Below, piece after piece: positions 1 to 6,581 of a stretch of 11,067 bases of DNA. Numbering within the stretch: position 1 is the stretch's first letter; each line of letters starts with the position of its first letter. The position numbers and the translations under genes are program-made. Below the pieces are notes generated by a model that had not been told where the DNA came from, ran no database searches, and worked only from the letters and a program-made list of their open reading frames with translations. This DNA is from an uncultured Desulfomonile sp. (GTDB taxonomy: Bacteria; Desulfobacterota; Desulfomonilia; Desulfomonilales; Desulfomonilaceae). The stretch is from contig CALDNG010000372.1 in NCBI GenBank assembly GCA_937915285.1, positions 1 to 11,067 of the forward strand, in the 5' to 3' direction.

Positions 1-541
1 GGGACGTCTGGTTCTTGTCCCACCGATTATCATACTGCTTTTTTTCCCGGGAAAAGCGCCTTCCGCTCTTGCGGCCTTACTGTTTTTAATTGCTTCTCTT
101 ACGGATTTCTTCGACGGATTCATTGCCCGACGATTGAAGGTAGAGTCATCGTTCGGTCAATTCCTGGATCCAATTGCAGACAAGGTTCTTGTAACATCGG
201 CCTTGATAATGTTAATCGCTCTGGATCGCGTAGACGCATGGATTGTCATGCTGATAATATCAAGGGAAGTAGCCGTGAGCGCACTTAGGGCGACAACAAA
301 AACCTGGGATACTACCTTAAAGCCTAGCAAAGTGGGTAAGTGGAAGGCGTTCTTTCAGTTTACCGCAATAGTCCCACTGATAATCAATTATGAATACACA
401 ATAATCATACCCATAGATTTCCATGAGGTAGGCACAGTGCTAATTTATTGCGCTTTAGTGCTCACACTTTGGTCTGGGATTGATTATTTTGTGAAGTTTT
501 ACAGGGAATATAGCAAAAGGTCAGGCGCTGGGGCCACATAA
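1..541 (+). CDS. pgsA: CDP-diacylglycerol--glycerol-3-phosphate 3-phosphatidyltransferase, C-terminal part (5' end outside window)
   Basis: This integral inner-membrane enzyme transfers a phosphatidyl group from CDP-diacylglycerol to glycerol-3-phosphate, the committed step to phosphatidylglycerol. The reading frame is already open at base 2 and continues for about 179 codons to TAA at 539-541. The complete CDP-alcohol phosphotransferase signature is visible: D-x2-D-G-x2-A-R-x8-G-x3-D-x3-D, starting at visible residue 35 (about base 104). Its four aspartates (visible residues 35, 38, 56, 60) are the family's metal ligands. Hydrophobic stretches on both sides fit membrane helices, and the tail is basic (FYREYSKRSG). 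A TTG codon at 134 lies inside the signature and is not a real start. The PgsA assignment over the related PssA rests on overall sequence feel and on the glycerol-phosphate-type tail, so the family is certain and the substrate likely. Confidence 0.9.
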   Translation, partial: GRLVLVPPIIILLFFPGKAPSALAALLFLIASLTDFFDGFIARRLKVESSFGQFLDPIADKVLVTSALIMLIALDRVDAWIVMLIISREVAVSALRATTKTWDTTLKPSKVGKWKAFFQFTAIVPLIINYEYTIIIPIDFHEVGTVLIYCALVLTLWSGIDYFVKFYREYSKRSGAGAT

Positions 542-573
542 AAAGTCTGTCGATGGTGAGTGCAATTCAGTGA

Positions 574-659
574 TGGCGGAGGGAGAGGGATTCGAACCCC
601 CGGATCTTTCGATCAACGGTTTTCAAGACCGCCGCCTTAAACCACTCGGCCATCCCTCC
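574..659 (-). tRNA. tRNA-Ser, anticodon UGA
   Basis: Read on the minus strand this is an 86-nt type II tRNA. The acceptor stem GGAGGGA (659-653) pairs with TCCCTCC (584-578), followed by discriminator G and an encoded CCA (576-574). The D arm begins GGCCGAGTGG. The anticodon stem GCGGT/ACCGT encloses the loop CTTGAAA with anticodon TGA. A long variable arm follows, typical of serine tRNAs, then a T arm containing GGTTCGAATCC. It decodes UCA and other UCN codons. It lies tail-to-tail with pgsA, 32 bp from its stop codon, and downstream of its own promoter at 679-707. Confidence 0.97.
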
Positions 660-678
660 GTCCTATTGCAAGCAAAAA

Positions 679-707
679 ATTTAACTTATTTTCAGACTAT
701 TTGTCAA
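679..707 (-). promoter_or_regulatory. sigma-70-type promoter of the tRNA-Ser gene
   Basis: On the minus strand a perfect -35 box TTGACA (707-702) is followed after exactly 17 bp by TTAAAT (684-679), which matches 4 of 6 consensus -10 bases. Transcription would begin near 672, about 12 nt before the mature tRNA 5' end at 659. This would let the tRNA be transcribed independently of the LD-carboxypeptidase gene just upstream. The boxes are seen directly; their function is inferred. Confidence 0.6.
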
Positions 708-734
708 GATGTCGAAAAATTAACTTTTGGAGCC

Positions 735-1673
735 TCATTTGAGAGCCAGGGGTTGATCCTGCGTGACAATAATGGACAGCTTAGCCGTGTCCATCTCTAC
801 AAACATGCCGTGAGGCAGTGTGAGATTGGGAAGAGCATGTCCGTGAGGAAATCCGGATATTATGGGGAATCTGAATTCTTTGGATAGTTCCAGAATCAGT
901 TCCTCGACCGCCTTTCTCTGGTCTTCCGATTCCGGTCCAATAAAACGCCCTAATAACAATCCGCTGATTCTCTGAAAAACGCCGTTTAGTTTGAGTTGCA
1001 TGAACATGCGGTCTATTCGGTATAAAGGTTCATTAATCTCTTCGAGAAACAGAATATCCCTATCAAAATCGGGTACATGTTGTGTTCCGAGCAATGCGCA
1101 CACCATAGAAAGGCAACCACCCAGCAGGCGCCCGATGGTTTTTCCTGGCCTTATTACAGTGACTTCCCCGATATTCGGAACAATTAATTCGGTTCCCCTC
1201 AAATCTTGAGTCAATGATCGGAGGAGAGAATCCAGTGAGTCACTGTCAAGATTTACACCGTTTTCCGTCGCGAGCATAGGGCCGGCAAGAGTCACCAGAC
1301 CGCATCTTTTGAAAAGAGACAAACTTAAGGCAGTAAGATCGCTCATGCCAACCAGTATTTTCGGATTCCTCTGGATGGATTCAAGATCTATATTTTCCAG
1401 TATACGCATGGACCCATATCCGCCACGGGCAAAAACGACGGCCTGAATCTCGGGATCAGCCAGAGCAGTGTTCAGGTCTGAGACCCTACAGGAGTCTTCT
1501 CCAGCCAGATACCCTTTTCTTTTCAAAATATTTTCACCTGTAAATGAATCAAAGCCCATGTAATGAATGTTGCGTAAGCCATCGAGCAACAGCTTTTGAT
1601 CCACGGGTCCGGATACCGAAACAATTCCAATGCAATCATATTTACTTATGGGTTTAGGTATTAAGGCGGTCAT
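735..1673 (-). CDS. ldcA: LD-carboxypeptidase, peptidase family S66 (LdcA/MccF-like)
   Basis: S66 enzymes such as LdcA cut the L,D bond that holds the terminal D-Ala on muropeptide tetrapeptides, a cytoplasmic step of peptidoglycan recycling. MccF-type relatives hydrolyse microcin C derivatives instead. The 312-residue length is normal for the family. Visible motifs include ARGGYGSMR (82-90) and the nucleophile region GMSDLTAL with Ser111. They also include GPMLATENG (131-139), LFLEEINEPLYRIDRM with the acidic triad member at Glu211/212, and GFPHGHALPN with the likely catalytic His279. No signal peptide is seen, which agrees with a cytoplasmic recycling role. An AAGGGGAAAG stretch lies about 11 nt upstream of the ATG at 1673. 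The neighbouring genes do not narrow the substrate, so the recycling assignment comes from family knowledge. Confidence 0.88.
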   Translation of the reverse strand: MTALIPKPISKYDCIGIVSVSGPVDQKLLLDGLRNIHYMGFDSFTGENILKRKGYLAGEDSCRVSDLNTALADPEIQAVVFARGGYGSMRILENIDLESIQRNPKILVGMSDLTALSLSLFKRCGLVTLAGPMLATENGVNLDSDSLDSLLRSLTQDLRGTELIVPNIGEVTVIRPGKTIGRLLGGCLSMVCALLGTQHVPDFDRDILFLEEINEPLYRIDRMFMQLKLNGVFQRISGLLLGRFIGPESEDQRKAVEELILELSKEFRFPIISGFPHGHALPNLTLPHGMFVEMDTAKLSIIVTQDQPLALK

Positions 1674-1733
1674 TTTGTCGGATCTTTCCCCTTCTCAATT
1701 TCGAATGCTCCATAGGCTTATCATAATGCTGCT

Positions 1734-1761
1734 TGTCAATGAAGCCCGTCAGTTGTAAAAT
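1734..1761 (+). promoter_or_regulatory. possible sigma-70-type promoter of the response-regulator gene
   Basis: TTGTCA (1734-1739), 16 bp, then TAAAAT (1756-1761), each box matching 5 of 6 consensus bases. The predicted start near 1768 would leave a leader of only about 10 nt, cutting close to the ribosome-binding site at 1766-1772. That makes this pairing less certain. A weaker alternative is CATAAT at 1722-1727. Confidence 0.3.
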
Positions 1762-1777
1762 TGCTAAAGAGGTTGAT

Positions 1778-2140
1778 ATGGCAGTAATATTTCATATAGA
1801 GGATGAGAGTTCTGTTAGGCTTTTGTACAAGGAGGTCTTCGAGGAGCAGGGCTACGAGGTTATGCAGGCTGAAACTGCGGAGGATGCCCTGAAAGCTCTG
1901 AAAGGGGTAAAGCCGGATCTGATAATACTGGACCTTAAAATGCCGGGGATTGGTGGTCGAGGCTTTCTTGAGAAATATCATAGGCTTAAACTTAAAATCC
2001 CGGTCATAGTCAGCACCGCTTACCCATACTATCAGGGAGATCCAACCTTACCGTATGTGGACGCTTTAGTGGTAAAATCAGGTGACATGGGAGAATTGAT
2101 CGAGAAAGTAAGAGAACTGATAGGTCATCAGGGCCATTAG
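1778..2140 (+). CDS. single-domain response regulator (CheY-like receiver, no output domain)
   Basis: This is a 120-residue receiver domain of the two-component family. It would accept a phosphoryl group from a histidine kinase and act by protein-protein contact, since no DNA-binding or enzymatic domain follows. Visible landmarks are the acidic pair Glu8-Asp9, the phosphoacceptor Asp52 in LIILDLKMPG, the switch Ser79-Thr80 in VIVSTAY, and the conserved Lys100, followed here by Ser rather than the usual Pro. I chose the ATG at 1778 because AAAGAGG (1766-1772) sits 5 nt upstream and the receiver fold begins there with MAVIFHIEDE. Longer in-frame versions from TTG 1733 or ATG 1739 add unconserved residues. 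No kinase gene lies nearby, so the partner is unknown. The stop codon overlaps the trmL stop on the other strand. Confidence 0.9.
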   Translation: MAVIFHIEDESSVRLLYKEVFEEQGYEVMQAETAEDALKALKGVKPDLIILDLKMPGIGGRGFLEKYHRLKLKIPVIVSTAYPYYQGDPTLPYVDALVVKSGDMGELIEKVRELIGHQGH

Positions 2141-2637
2141 TCGCTTGCTGAAAAATTATTTTTGAATTTCAGGTCAAGATCATTAAGCGCGCCTGTCTGT
2201 CGTAAAGCTTCAAAAAGTATGATTCCTGCTGAGGTGGACAAATTTAGGCTGCGCACCTTGTCCAGTTTGATGGGAATCCTCGCAATCCGATCAGGAAAAC
2301 GGTCATAAAAACGCTGGTCGAGGCCGCTGGTTTCTGGGCCAAAAATTATGTGGTCACCGGGTTTAAAGTTTACACTGGTGTAAATATGGCCGCGCTTGCT
2401 GCTAGTGAGAACAACACTGTCAACTCGGACACTAGTTGCGTAGCTTTCAAAGTCCTCCCACACCATCAAGTCAAGTTTTTTCCAGTAATCTAGTCCCGCT
2501 CTTTTGAGTGATCTGTCGTCAATATGGAAACCTAGGGGTTTTATGAGGTGAAGTCTTGTTCCAGTAGCGACGCATAGTCTGCCTATGTTACCGGTATTCG
2601 GTGGAATCTCCGGGTTTAAGAGAACCAGGTTCAACAT
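2137..2637 (-). CDS. trmL: tRNA (cytidine(34)-2'-O)-methyltransferase, SPOUT family
   Basis: TrmL (YibK type) methylates the 2'-OH of the wobble base C34 or cmnm5U34 in tRNA-Leu isoacceptors using S-adenosylmethionine. It is one of the smallest SPOUT methyltransferases, and 166 residues is close to the usual size. The three trefoil-knot motifs are visible: NPEIPPNTGNIGR at 8-20, IIFGPETSGL at 97-106, and IPIKLDKVRSLNLSTSAGI at 121-139, followed by FEALRQTG. The start at 2637 has only a weak purine stretch upstream (GGAAAAG), but the protein begins exactly where the family does. It is the last gene of a possible minus-strand series, 101 bp after the phosphodiesterase gene. Its TAA overlaps the convergent receiver gene by 4 bp, leaving no room for a terminator between them. 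Confidence 0.9.
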   Translation of the reverse strand: MLNLVLLNPEIPPNTGNIGRLCVATGTRLHLIKPLGFHIDDRSLKRAGLDYWKKLDLMVWEDFESYATSVRVDSVVLTSSKRGHIYTSVNFKPGDHIIFGPETSGLDQRFYDRFPDRIARIPIKLDKVRSLNLSTSAGIILFEALRQTGALNDLDLKFKNNFSASD

Positions 2638-2738
2638 TTCGGGCTTTTCCAGGTGGTGTTATCGGACTTGGGCTCCGGCACTGATGTAAATGGCCTATTC
2701 CTAAGGCCTAATGGCAAGGATCTCACTGCAGATTTCTC

Positions 2739-4064
2739 TCAGGCAATCAAAGTGTTTGTGGTCCAGGGAACAAGTTGGGCAACATTTTCGATGCAAGCCC
2801 TCTCCATCCTATTGGCCCAATCCGGGTCAGTGATCAGCACAAAAGCATCATCGTGGGTATGCATTCCAGTGAAAATGTCCTTGGACGACATGGTAGTGGC
2901 GTTGATGGTAGCCTTTACGTCAAAACCCCTGTTAGGAATTACGACAAGATCGGGGGCCAAATTCAGATGCCGCCCAGAGTAGACCTCATCGCGCTGCCTG
3001 ACCTCCAAAAACAACTTTTTGTTTATTCTTCCGGACCATTCGGGCCCGGTTAAACCGACGTCCGATATTGTCAATTTTTCGAGATCCTGTTTGAGCCTTG
3101 CAACTGTTTCCTGCGCCCTTGACTGAGGCATCAGAAAATTACCGAATCGGTCCAGAGTATTCAGGTAAATTCTGGTCGGGTCCATCGCAAACGCCAATGA
3201 GTCGGGATGAATGTCTTCAAGAGACTTTGGGTCATTCCTGGTAAACTTCAGGTATCCAAGGGATTTTAGGATATTGTTTAGATAGATTTGTGTCTCAAGG
3301 CTGGCGAAACCGTGGTCTGAGAGAAAAACCTTCAGAACTGTCTGCCCCATCAATCCCACGATCGATTGAATAAAACTATCTATCATGCCGTAATACGATA
3401 TAAAATCTGAATGAAAAGCATGGTCTTTGTCTTCAAATGCGTCATACAAAAAATGATGCAAACGATCAGTCCCTGTTATCACCAGAATTAACATGTCCCA
3501 ATATTCCCGGACGAGATGAAGGGACACCTGCCGCAGGCAGTTAAGGTTATCGAACAGATCCTTTATCAGAAAATTTCTATCCCCTCTGGCTCTGATATTG
3601 TCAGTATCAATTTTATAATTTTGGCTTTTCAGCCATGGAGTGAGGGTTTCGGGATAGACGGCCCTTTCAAATATAGGGGCCACGAATCCACAGATCAGTT
3701 TTCCATTTAGAGGTCTGGCGGGGTATGTGAAAGGAAGGTTGATTATCAGGGCTCTCTTTTCCTGATGTCTAGTCCAGATCGTGGGGCAAAGCACATCATC
3801 GAAGGAAGGAAGTTTTAAGGATATCCTGTGCTTTTCAACATCAGTAAAACCGAAGATCCCATGGTCGGCAGGATTAGAACCTGTCATGAAGGATGTCCAT
3901 GCTACACTCGAAACCGGTGGCTGGGATGTCTCCATTCTCAGCAGGGTTCCTTCATCGGACAAGCTTTTTAGGTTCGGCATGACACCCATGTCGAATAGCT
4001 TGAGCAACATGGAGTGCGGGACTCCATCGAGGCCGATGAATGCAATTTTTCTGTAGTCAGTCAT
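2739..4064 (-). CDS. alkaline-phosphatase-superfamily phosphodiesterase / nucleotide pyrophosphatase-type protein
   Basis: This 441-residue protein belongs to the type I phosphodiesterase/nucleotide pyrophosphatase group, two-metal hydrolases of phosphate monoesters or diesters. The expected metal ligands can be placed in order: Asp13 in FIGLDG, a nucleophile position aligning to Ser52 (PPVSSVAWTSFMTG, 49-62), Asp200-x3-His204 in GTDRLHHF, Asp250-His251 in LSDHGF, and His402 in TGMHTHDD. The motif NPADHGIFGF (64-73) is typical. Classic NPP enzymes use Thr as nucleophile; Ser seems to replace it here. No signal peptide or membrane helix is seen, so it is probably cytoplasmic. The start has no clear Shine-Dalgarno sequence. 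The PHP-phosphoesterase gene lies 66 bp upstream on the same strand. The substrate cannot be told from sequence. Confidence 0.85.
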   Translation of the reverse strand: MTDYRKIAFIGLDGVPHSMLLKLFDMGVMPNLKSLSDEGTLLRMETSQPPVSSVAWTSFMTGSNPADHGIFGFTDVEKHRISLKLPSFDDVLCPTIWTRHQEKRALIINLPFTYPARPLNGKLICGFVAPIFERAVYPETLTPWLKSQNYKIDTDNIRARGDRNFLIKDLFDNLNCLRQVSLHLVREYWDMLILVITGTDRLHHFLYDAFEDKDHAFHSDFISYYGMIDSFIQSIVGLMGQTVLKVFLSDHGFASLETQIYLNNILKSLGYLKFTRNDPKSLEDIHPDSLAFAMDPTRIYLNTLDRFGNFLMPQSRAQETVARLKQDLEKLTISDVGLTGPEWSGRINKKLFLEVRQRDEVYSGRHLNLAPDLVVIPNRGFDVKATINATTMSSKDIFTGMHTHDDAFVLITDPDWANRMERACIENVAQLVPWTTNTLIA

Positions 4065-4130
4065 TTAAAAAATTGTTCGCCGTCAAGACGAGGGTGCGCC
4101 TGCGGTTGATTGAATTCCAACGCAAACATT

Positions 4131-4970
4131 TTATAACAGGCTGTTTTTTATATTTGTTACGATGCCATAGGGGAGCTGTTCAATGCCAGGAAACACCCCA
4201 AGTTCAACGCCCGGTTTATTTGTTCCATGAAAATCAGTTCCTCCGGTCACAATTAGTCCCATCTCTTGCGCAATGCCCAAAAACATCTCCGTCTGACCGG
4301 ATGTGTGTTGAGGGTAGTAGGCTTCTATGCCTTTCAAACCCATTTCGACGAATGAACTCATCACCGTGAGAAGTTTTTCATAATCCTGGATGTTTAGTGA
4401 ATGGGGGTGAGCCACAACCGATACACCACCAGCCCTCGAAATTAGGTTGATAGCGTCTGAGGCCTCCATTTTCACTTTGGGGACGTAAGCCACAGACCCT
4501 TTACGCAAGTATTTGTCAAATGCCTCCTGACGGGTTTTGACGTAACCGTTTTCGTACATCAGATTTGCCAGATGTGGTCTGCCAGGAGAACTACCGTGTG
4601 ACTCACGACGCACATCGGCTTCTGAAATGAAAATATTGTTTGCAAGCAGTTTGCTTAATATCTCGGATATCCTTGCTTTTCTCTTGTCTCGTAAATAACT
4701 CAGTTTGTCGTCAAGCTCCGGATTACTGCAATCAATAAAATATCCGAGGATGTGGAGTATGCCATGATCGCATGCGCCACTTATCTCGACACCCGGGATA
4801 ACCTCTATACCGAAACTTTCGCCAGCCTCCAACGCTTCCTGTATTCCGGAAGTCGTATCATGGTCTGTGATTGCTATTGCCTTTAGACCCTTATCTCTAG
4901 CAAGCTCTACGACCTGACGCGGAGGCATGGTACCATCAGACATCGTAGTGTGGACATGTAAATCTATCAT
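4131..4970 (-). CDS. PHP-domain metal-dependent phosphoesterase (YciV/RNase AM-like)
   Basis: This is a polymerase-and-histidinol-phosphatase (PHP) domain protein of 279 residues. Characterised relatives of this size hydrolyse 3',5'-bisphosphonucleotides or act as 5'-3' exoribonucleases on short RNAs (RNase AM); that activity is family knowledge, not proven here. The trinuclear metal site can be traced: His5 and His7 (DLHVHT), Asp12, Asp36-His37 (ITDHDTT), Glu62 (GVEIS), His73 (HILGYF), His133 (GRPHLA), His188 (VAHPH), and Asp246/His248 (GTDFHG). The middle insertion after GRPHLA matches the usual YciV/TrpH layout. There is no signal peptide. It lies between the decarboxylase gene (70 bp upstream) and the phosphodiesterase gene (66 bp downstream), so the three may be co-transcribed. 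No strong ribosome-binding site is visible. Confidence 0.88.
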   Translation of the reverse strand: MIDLHVHTTMSDGTMPPRQVVELARDKGLKAIAITDHDTTSGIQEALEAGESFGIEVIPGVEISGACDHGILHILGYFIDCSNPELDDKLSYLRDKRKARISEILSKLLANNIFISEADVRRESHGSSPGRPHLANLMYENGYVKTRQEAFDKYLRKGSVAYVPKVKMEASDAINLISRAGGVSVVAHPHSLNIQDYEKLLTVMSSFVEMGLKGIEAYYPQHTSGQTEMFLGIAQEMGLIVTGGTDFHGTNKPGVELGVFPGIEQLPYGIVTNIKNSLL

Positions 4971-5040
4971 TTTAATCGGTCTTTCAGATTAGTTGATCTG
5001 GTTTGGGGATACTCTGGAAATGCTAATGTCTTGCGTTCTA

Positions 5041-6396
5041 CTATTTTTCCAGAACTGCATCCGCAGTCTTGATCATTATATTTTTTATATCATCAATCCA
5101 GTCAATCACTTCAGGCTTCATGATACAACTTCTTAGACACGTTACCGTCTCCTGGTCCCATTCGATTTCCGGCCAGTAGTCCCGGAGAATGGCCCCAGGT
5201 AAGTTGGCCTTAGCCAGATGTAAACCCCGCTGGGCAGTCAAATCGAAAAATTTGTCAGTATAAGCAGAAATTTCTGAAGCTTTCGAACCTCTTACACCCC
5301 AAATCAATATGTCCAACTCGGGATTGAGAGCAGACATGAAACGAGGATCAGTCCTGAAAAAATCATGCAGTTTCAAGGCGGCTTCCCTAACTGTTTCAAG
5401 CTGCCTGGCGAATGCTCCCTCAGGTTTCATCGGTAATAGCTGCTGTGTTGCCCAAAGGGCTACAGCTGAGGATCCCGGGCGGGAACATTCGAGGCTGATT
5501 TCTCCCAAATGAAGCTCCCCGGAGGTAAAATAAGTGTATGGCGAATCATGCTTGTAATGAACACCAACCGATGGGTCTTTAAAAAGCACGCAGCCACAAC
5601 CGTATGGCTGCAGTCCATGTTTGTGAGGATCCACCACTATTGAGTCGGCTTCCTTTATTTGATCGAATATACGTCTGGTATCCTCCTGAAGGTTTCCTGC
5701 GAGTATGAAATAACCTCCATACGCTGCGTCTACATGGATTCGGAAGCCATACCTCTCGCGTAGCTTGATGATTTCAGGTAAAGGGTCAAATGAGCCTGTG
5801 GCTGTAGAGCCCAATGTGGCTACCACCGTTCCTACTTCTCCTTTATCAAGCTTTCTTTCCAGATCAATCAGGTCCATTTTAGCCTTACTGTCACACTGCA
5901 CTGCCTCGAATGGAATTCCAAGAACCGAGCTGATCCTGCCATGGGTGTAATGAGCTTGGCTGGACGCCAGTATTTTGGCTCCGGGCTTCAGAAGACCGGA
6001 TATCCAGAGCGCTTCCAGGTTTGCCATAGTGCCACCGCTACTCAGGTGTCCGAGGCATTCCTGCCACCCGAACATCTCTCCAATCCTGCCAACCGCTTCC
6101 TTCTCCATTGCGGAACTGGCTCTACCCCCATCCAAAGCATGGTTGTTCGGATTTATCCACAGTGATAATGTATATGCAAGCCTGGCTATCGGGTGCGGCG
6201 GTTTAAGCATTTGTCCAATATAGTAGGGGTGAGGATACGGGTAATTGTCCTTCATCCGGTTGGCAACTTCCATCAGGATGGTTTGGATCTCTTCCATATT
6301 GATCTGCGAATCAAATGCCGGCAGATCCCGGAACCCGGACTCCAGTATTCCTAATGCCTTGGGTAATAGGGATATGCTCCTGGTCTCCAGAGTCAT
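5041..6396 (-). CDS. PLP-dependent group II decarboxylase (aromatic/acidic amino-acid decarboxylase family)
   Basis: Pyridoxal-phosphate enzymes of this family remove the alpha-carboxyl of an amino acid such as Glu, Asp, Tyr, Trp or Dopa. Motifs, numbered from the longer possible start at 6417: HLSSGGTMANLEAL (124-137), SSQAHYTHGRISSVLGI with the cofactor-stacking His156 (152-168), HVDAAYGG with Asp230 (228-235), and DPHKHGLQPYG with the Schiff-base Lys266 (263-273). SRPGSSAVALWA (312-323) is also family-typical. I placed the start at the ATG 6394-6396 because GGAG lies 6 nt upstream. The in-frame ATG at 6417, which adds seven residues, has no such signal. Substrate is uncertain; a bacterial L-aspartate decarboxylase making beta-alanine is one option alongside glutamate or tyrosine decarboxylase. 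It could head the minus-strand run of four genes. Confidence 0.87.
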   Translation of the reverse strand: MTLETRSISLLPKALGILESGFRDLPAFDSQINMEEIQTILMEVANRMKDNYPYPHPYYIGQMLKPPHPIARLAYTLSLWINPNNHALDGGRASSAMEKEAVGRIGEMFGWQECLGHLSSGGTMANLEALWISGLLKPGAKILASSQAHYTHGRISSVLGIPFEAVQCDSKAKMDLIDLERKLDKGEVGTVVATLGSTATGSFDPLPEIIKLRERYGFRIHVDAAYGGYFILAGNLQEDTRRIFDQIKEADSIVVDPHKHGLQPYGCGCVLFKDPSVGVHYKHDSPYTYFTSGELHLGEISLECSRPGSSAVALWATQQLLPMKPEGAFARQLETVREAALKLHDFFRTDPRFMSALNPELDILIWGVRGSKASEISAYTDKFFDLTAQRGLHLAKANLPGAILRDYWPEIEWDQETVTCLRSCIMKPEVIDWIDDIKNIMIKTADAVLEK

Positions 6397-6450
6397 TGAT
6401 TGCTCCAGTCTGTTCATAGGGAATGATTCTGCCCGCTAGGCTTTTTTAAT

Positions 6451-6511
6451 GGTTTTGAAAACCTTTTAACACTAATAACAGAGGAATCTTTAGTAGTCAA
6501 AACCCTGGTTT
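6451..6511. repeat. inverted repeats in the divergent decarboxylase/rqcH promoter region
   Basis: GGTTTTGAAAACC (6451-6463) is a 6+6 palindrome around a central G. AAACC-CT-GGTTT (6500-6511) is a second dyad. The outer arms also match each other: GGTTTTGA at 6451-6458 is the reverse complement of TCAAAACC at 6497-6504. Together they bracket the predicted decarboxylase promoter. Operator function is inference; AT-rich intergenic DNA can yield short dyads by chance. Confidence 0.4.
6472..6500 (-). promoter_or_regulatory. possible sigma-70-type promoter of the decarboxylase gene
   Basis: On the minus strand TTGACT (6500-6495, 5 of 6 consensus) is followed after 17 bp by TATTAG (6477-6472, 4 of 6). 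Transcription would start near 6465, about 70 nt before the preferred start codon at 6396. The palindrome at 6451-6463 would then cover roughly the first transcribed bases, and a second repeat abuts the -35 box, so repression by a dimeric regulator is conceivable. Confidence 0.35.
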
Positions 6512-6581
6512 CGTCGACCTGAACAGATTGCCTGACAGACGCGCGTAAAACAGTGCGCCGATCGAATTTGGGAGAAAATGA

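Noticed and set aside
570..887. Plus-strand open frame of 105 codons
   Set aside because: It runs through the tRNA-Ser gene and antisense to the LD-carboxypeptidase gene; it has no ribosome-binding site and no protein-like conservation.
2638..2738. Weak dyad GGCC...GGCC (2692-2708) as a terminator between the phosphodiesterase and trmL
   Set aside because: Only a 4-bp stem and no T-tract on the minus strand, so read-through into trmL is more likely.
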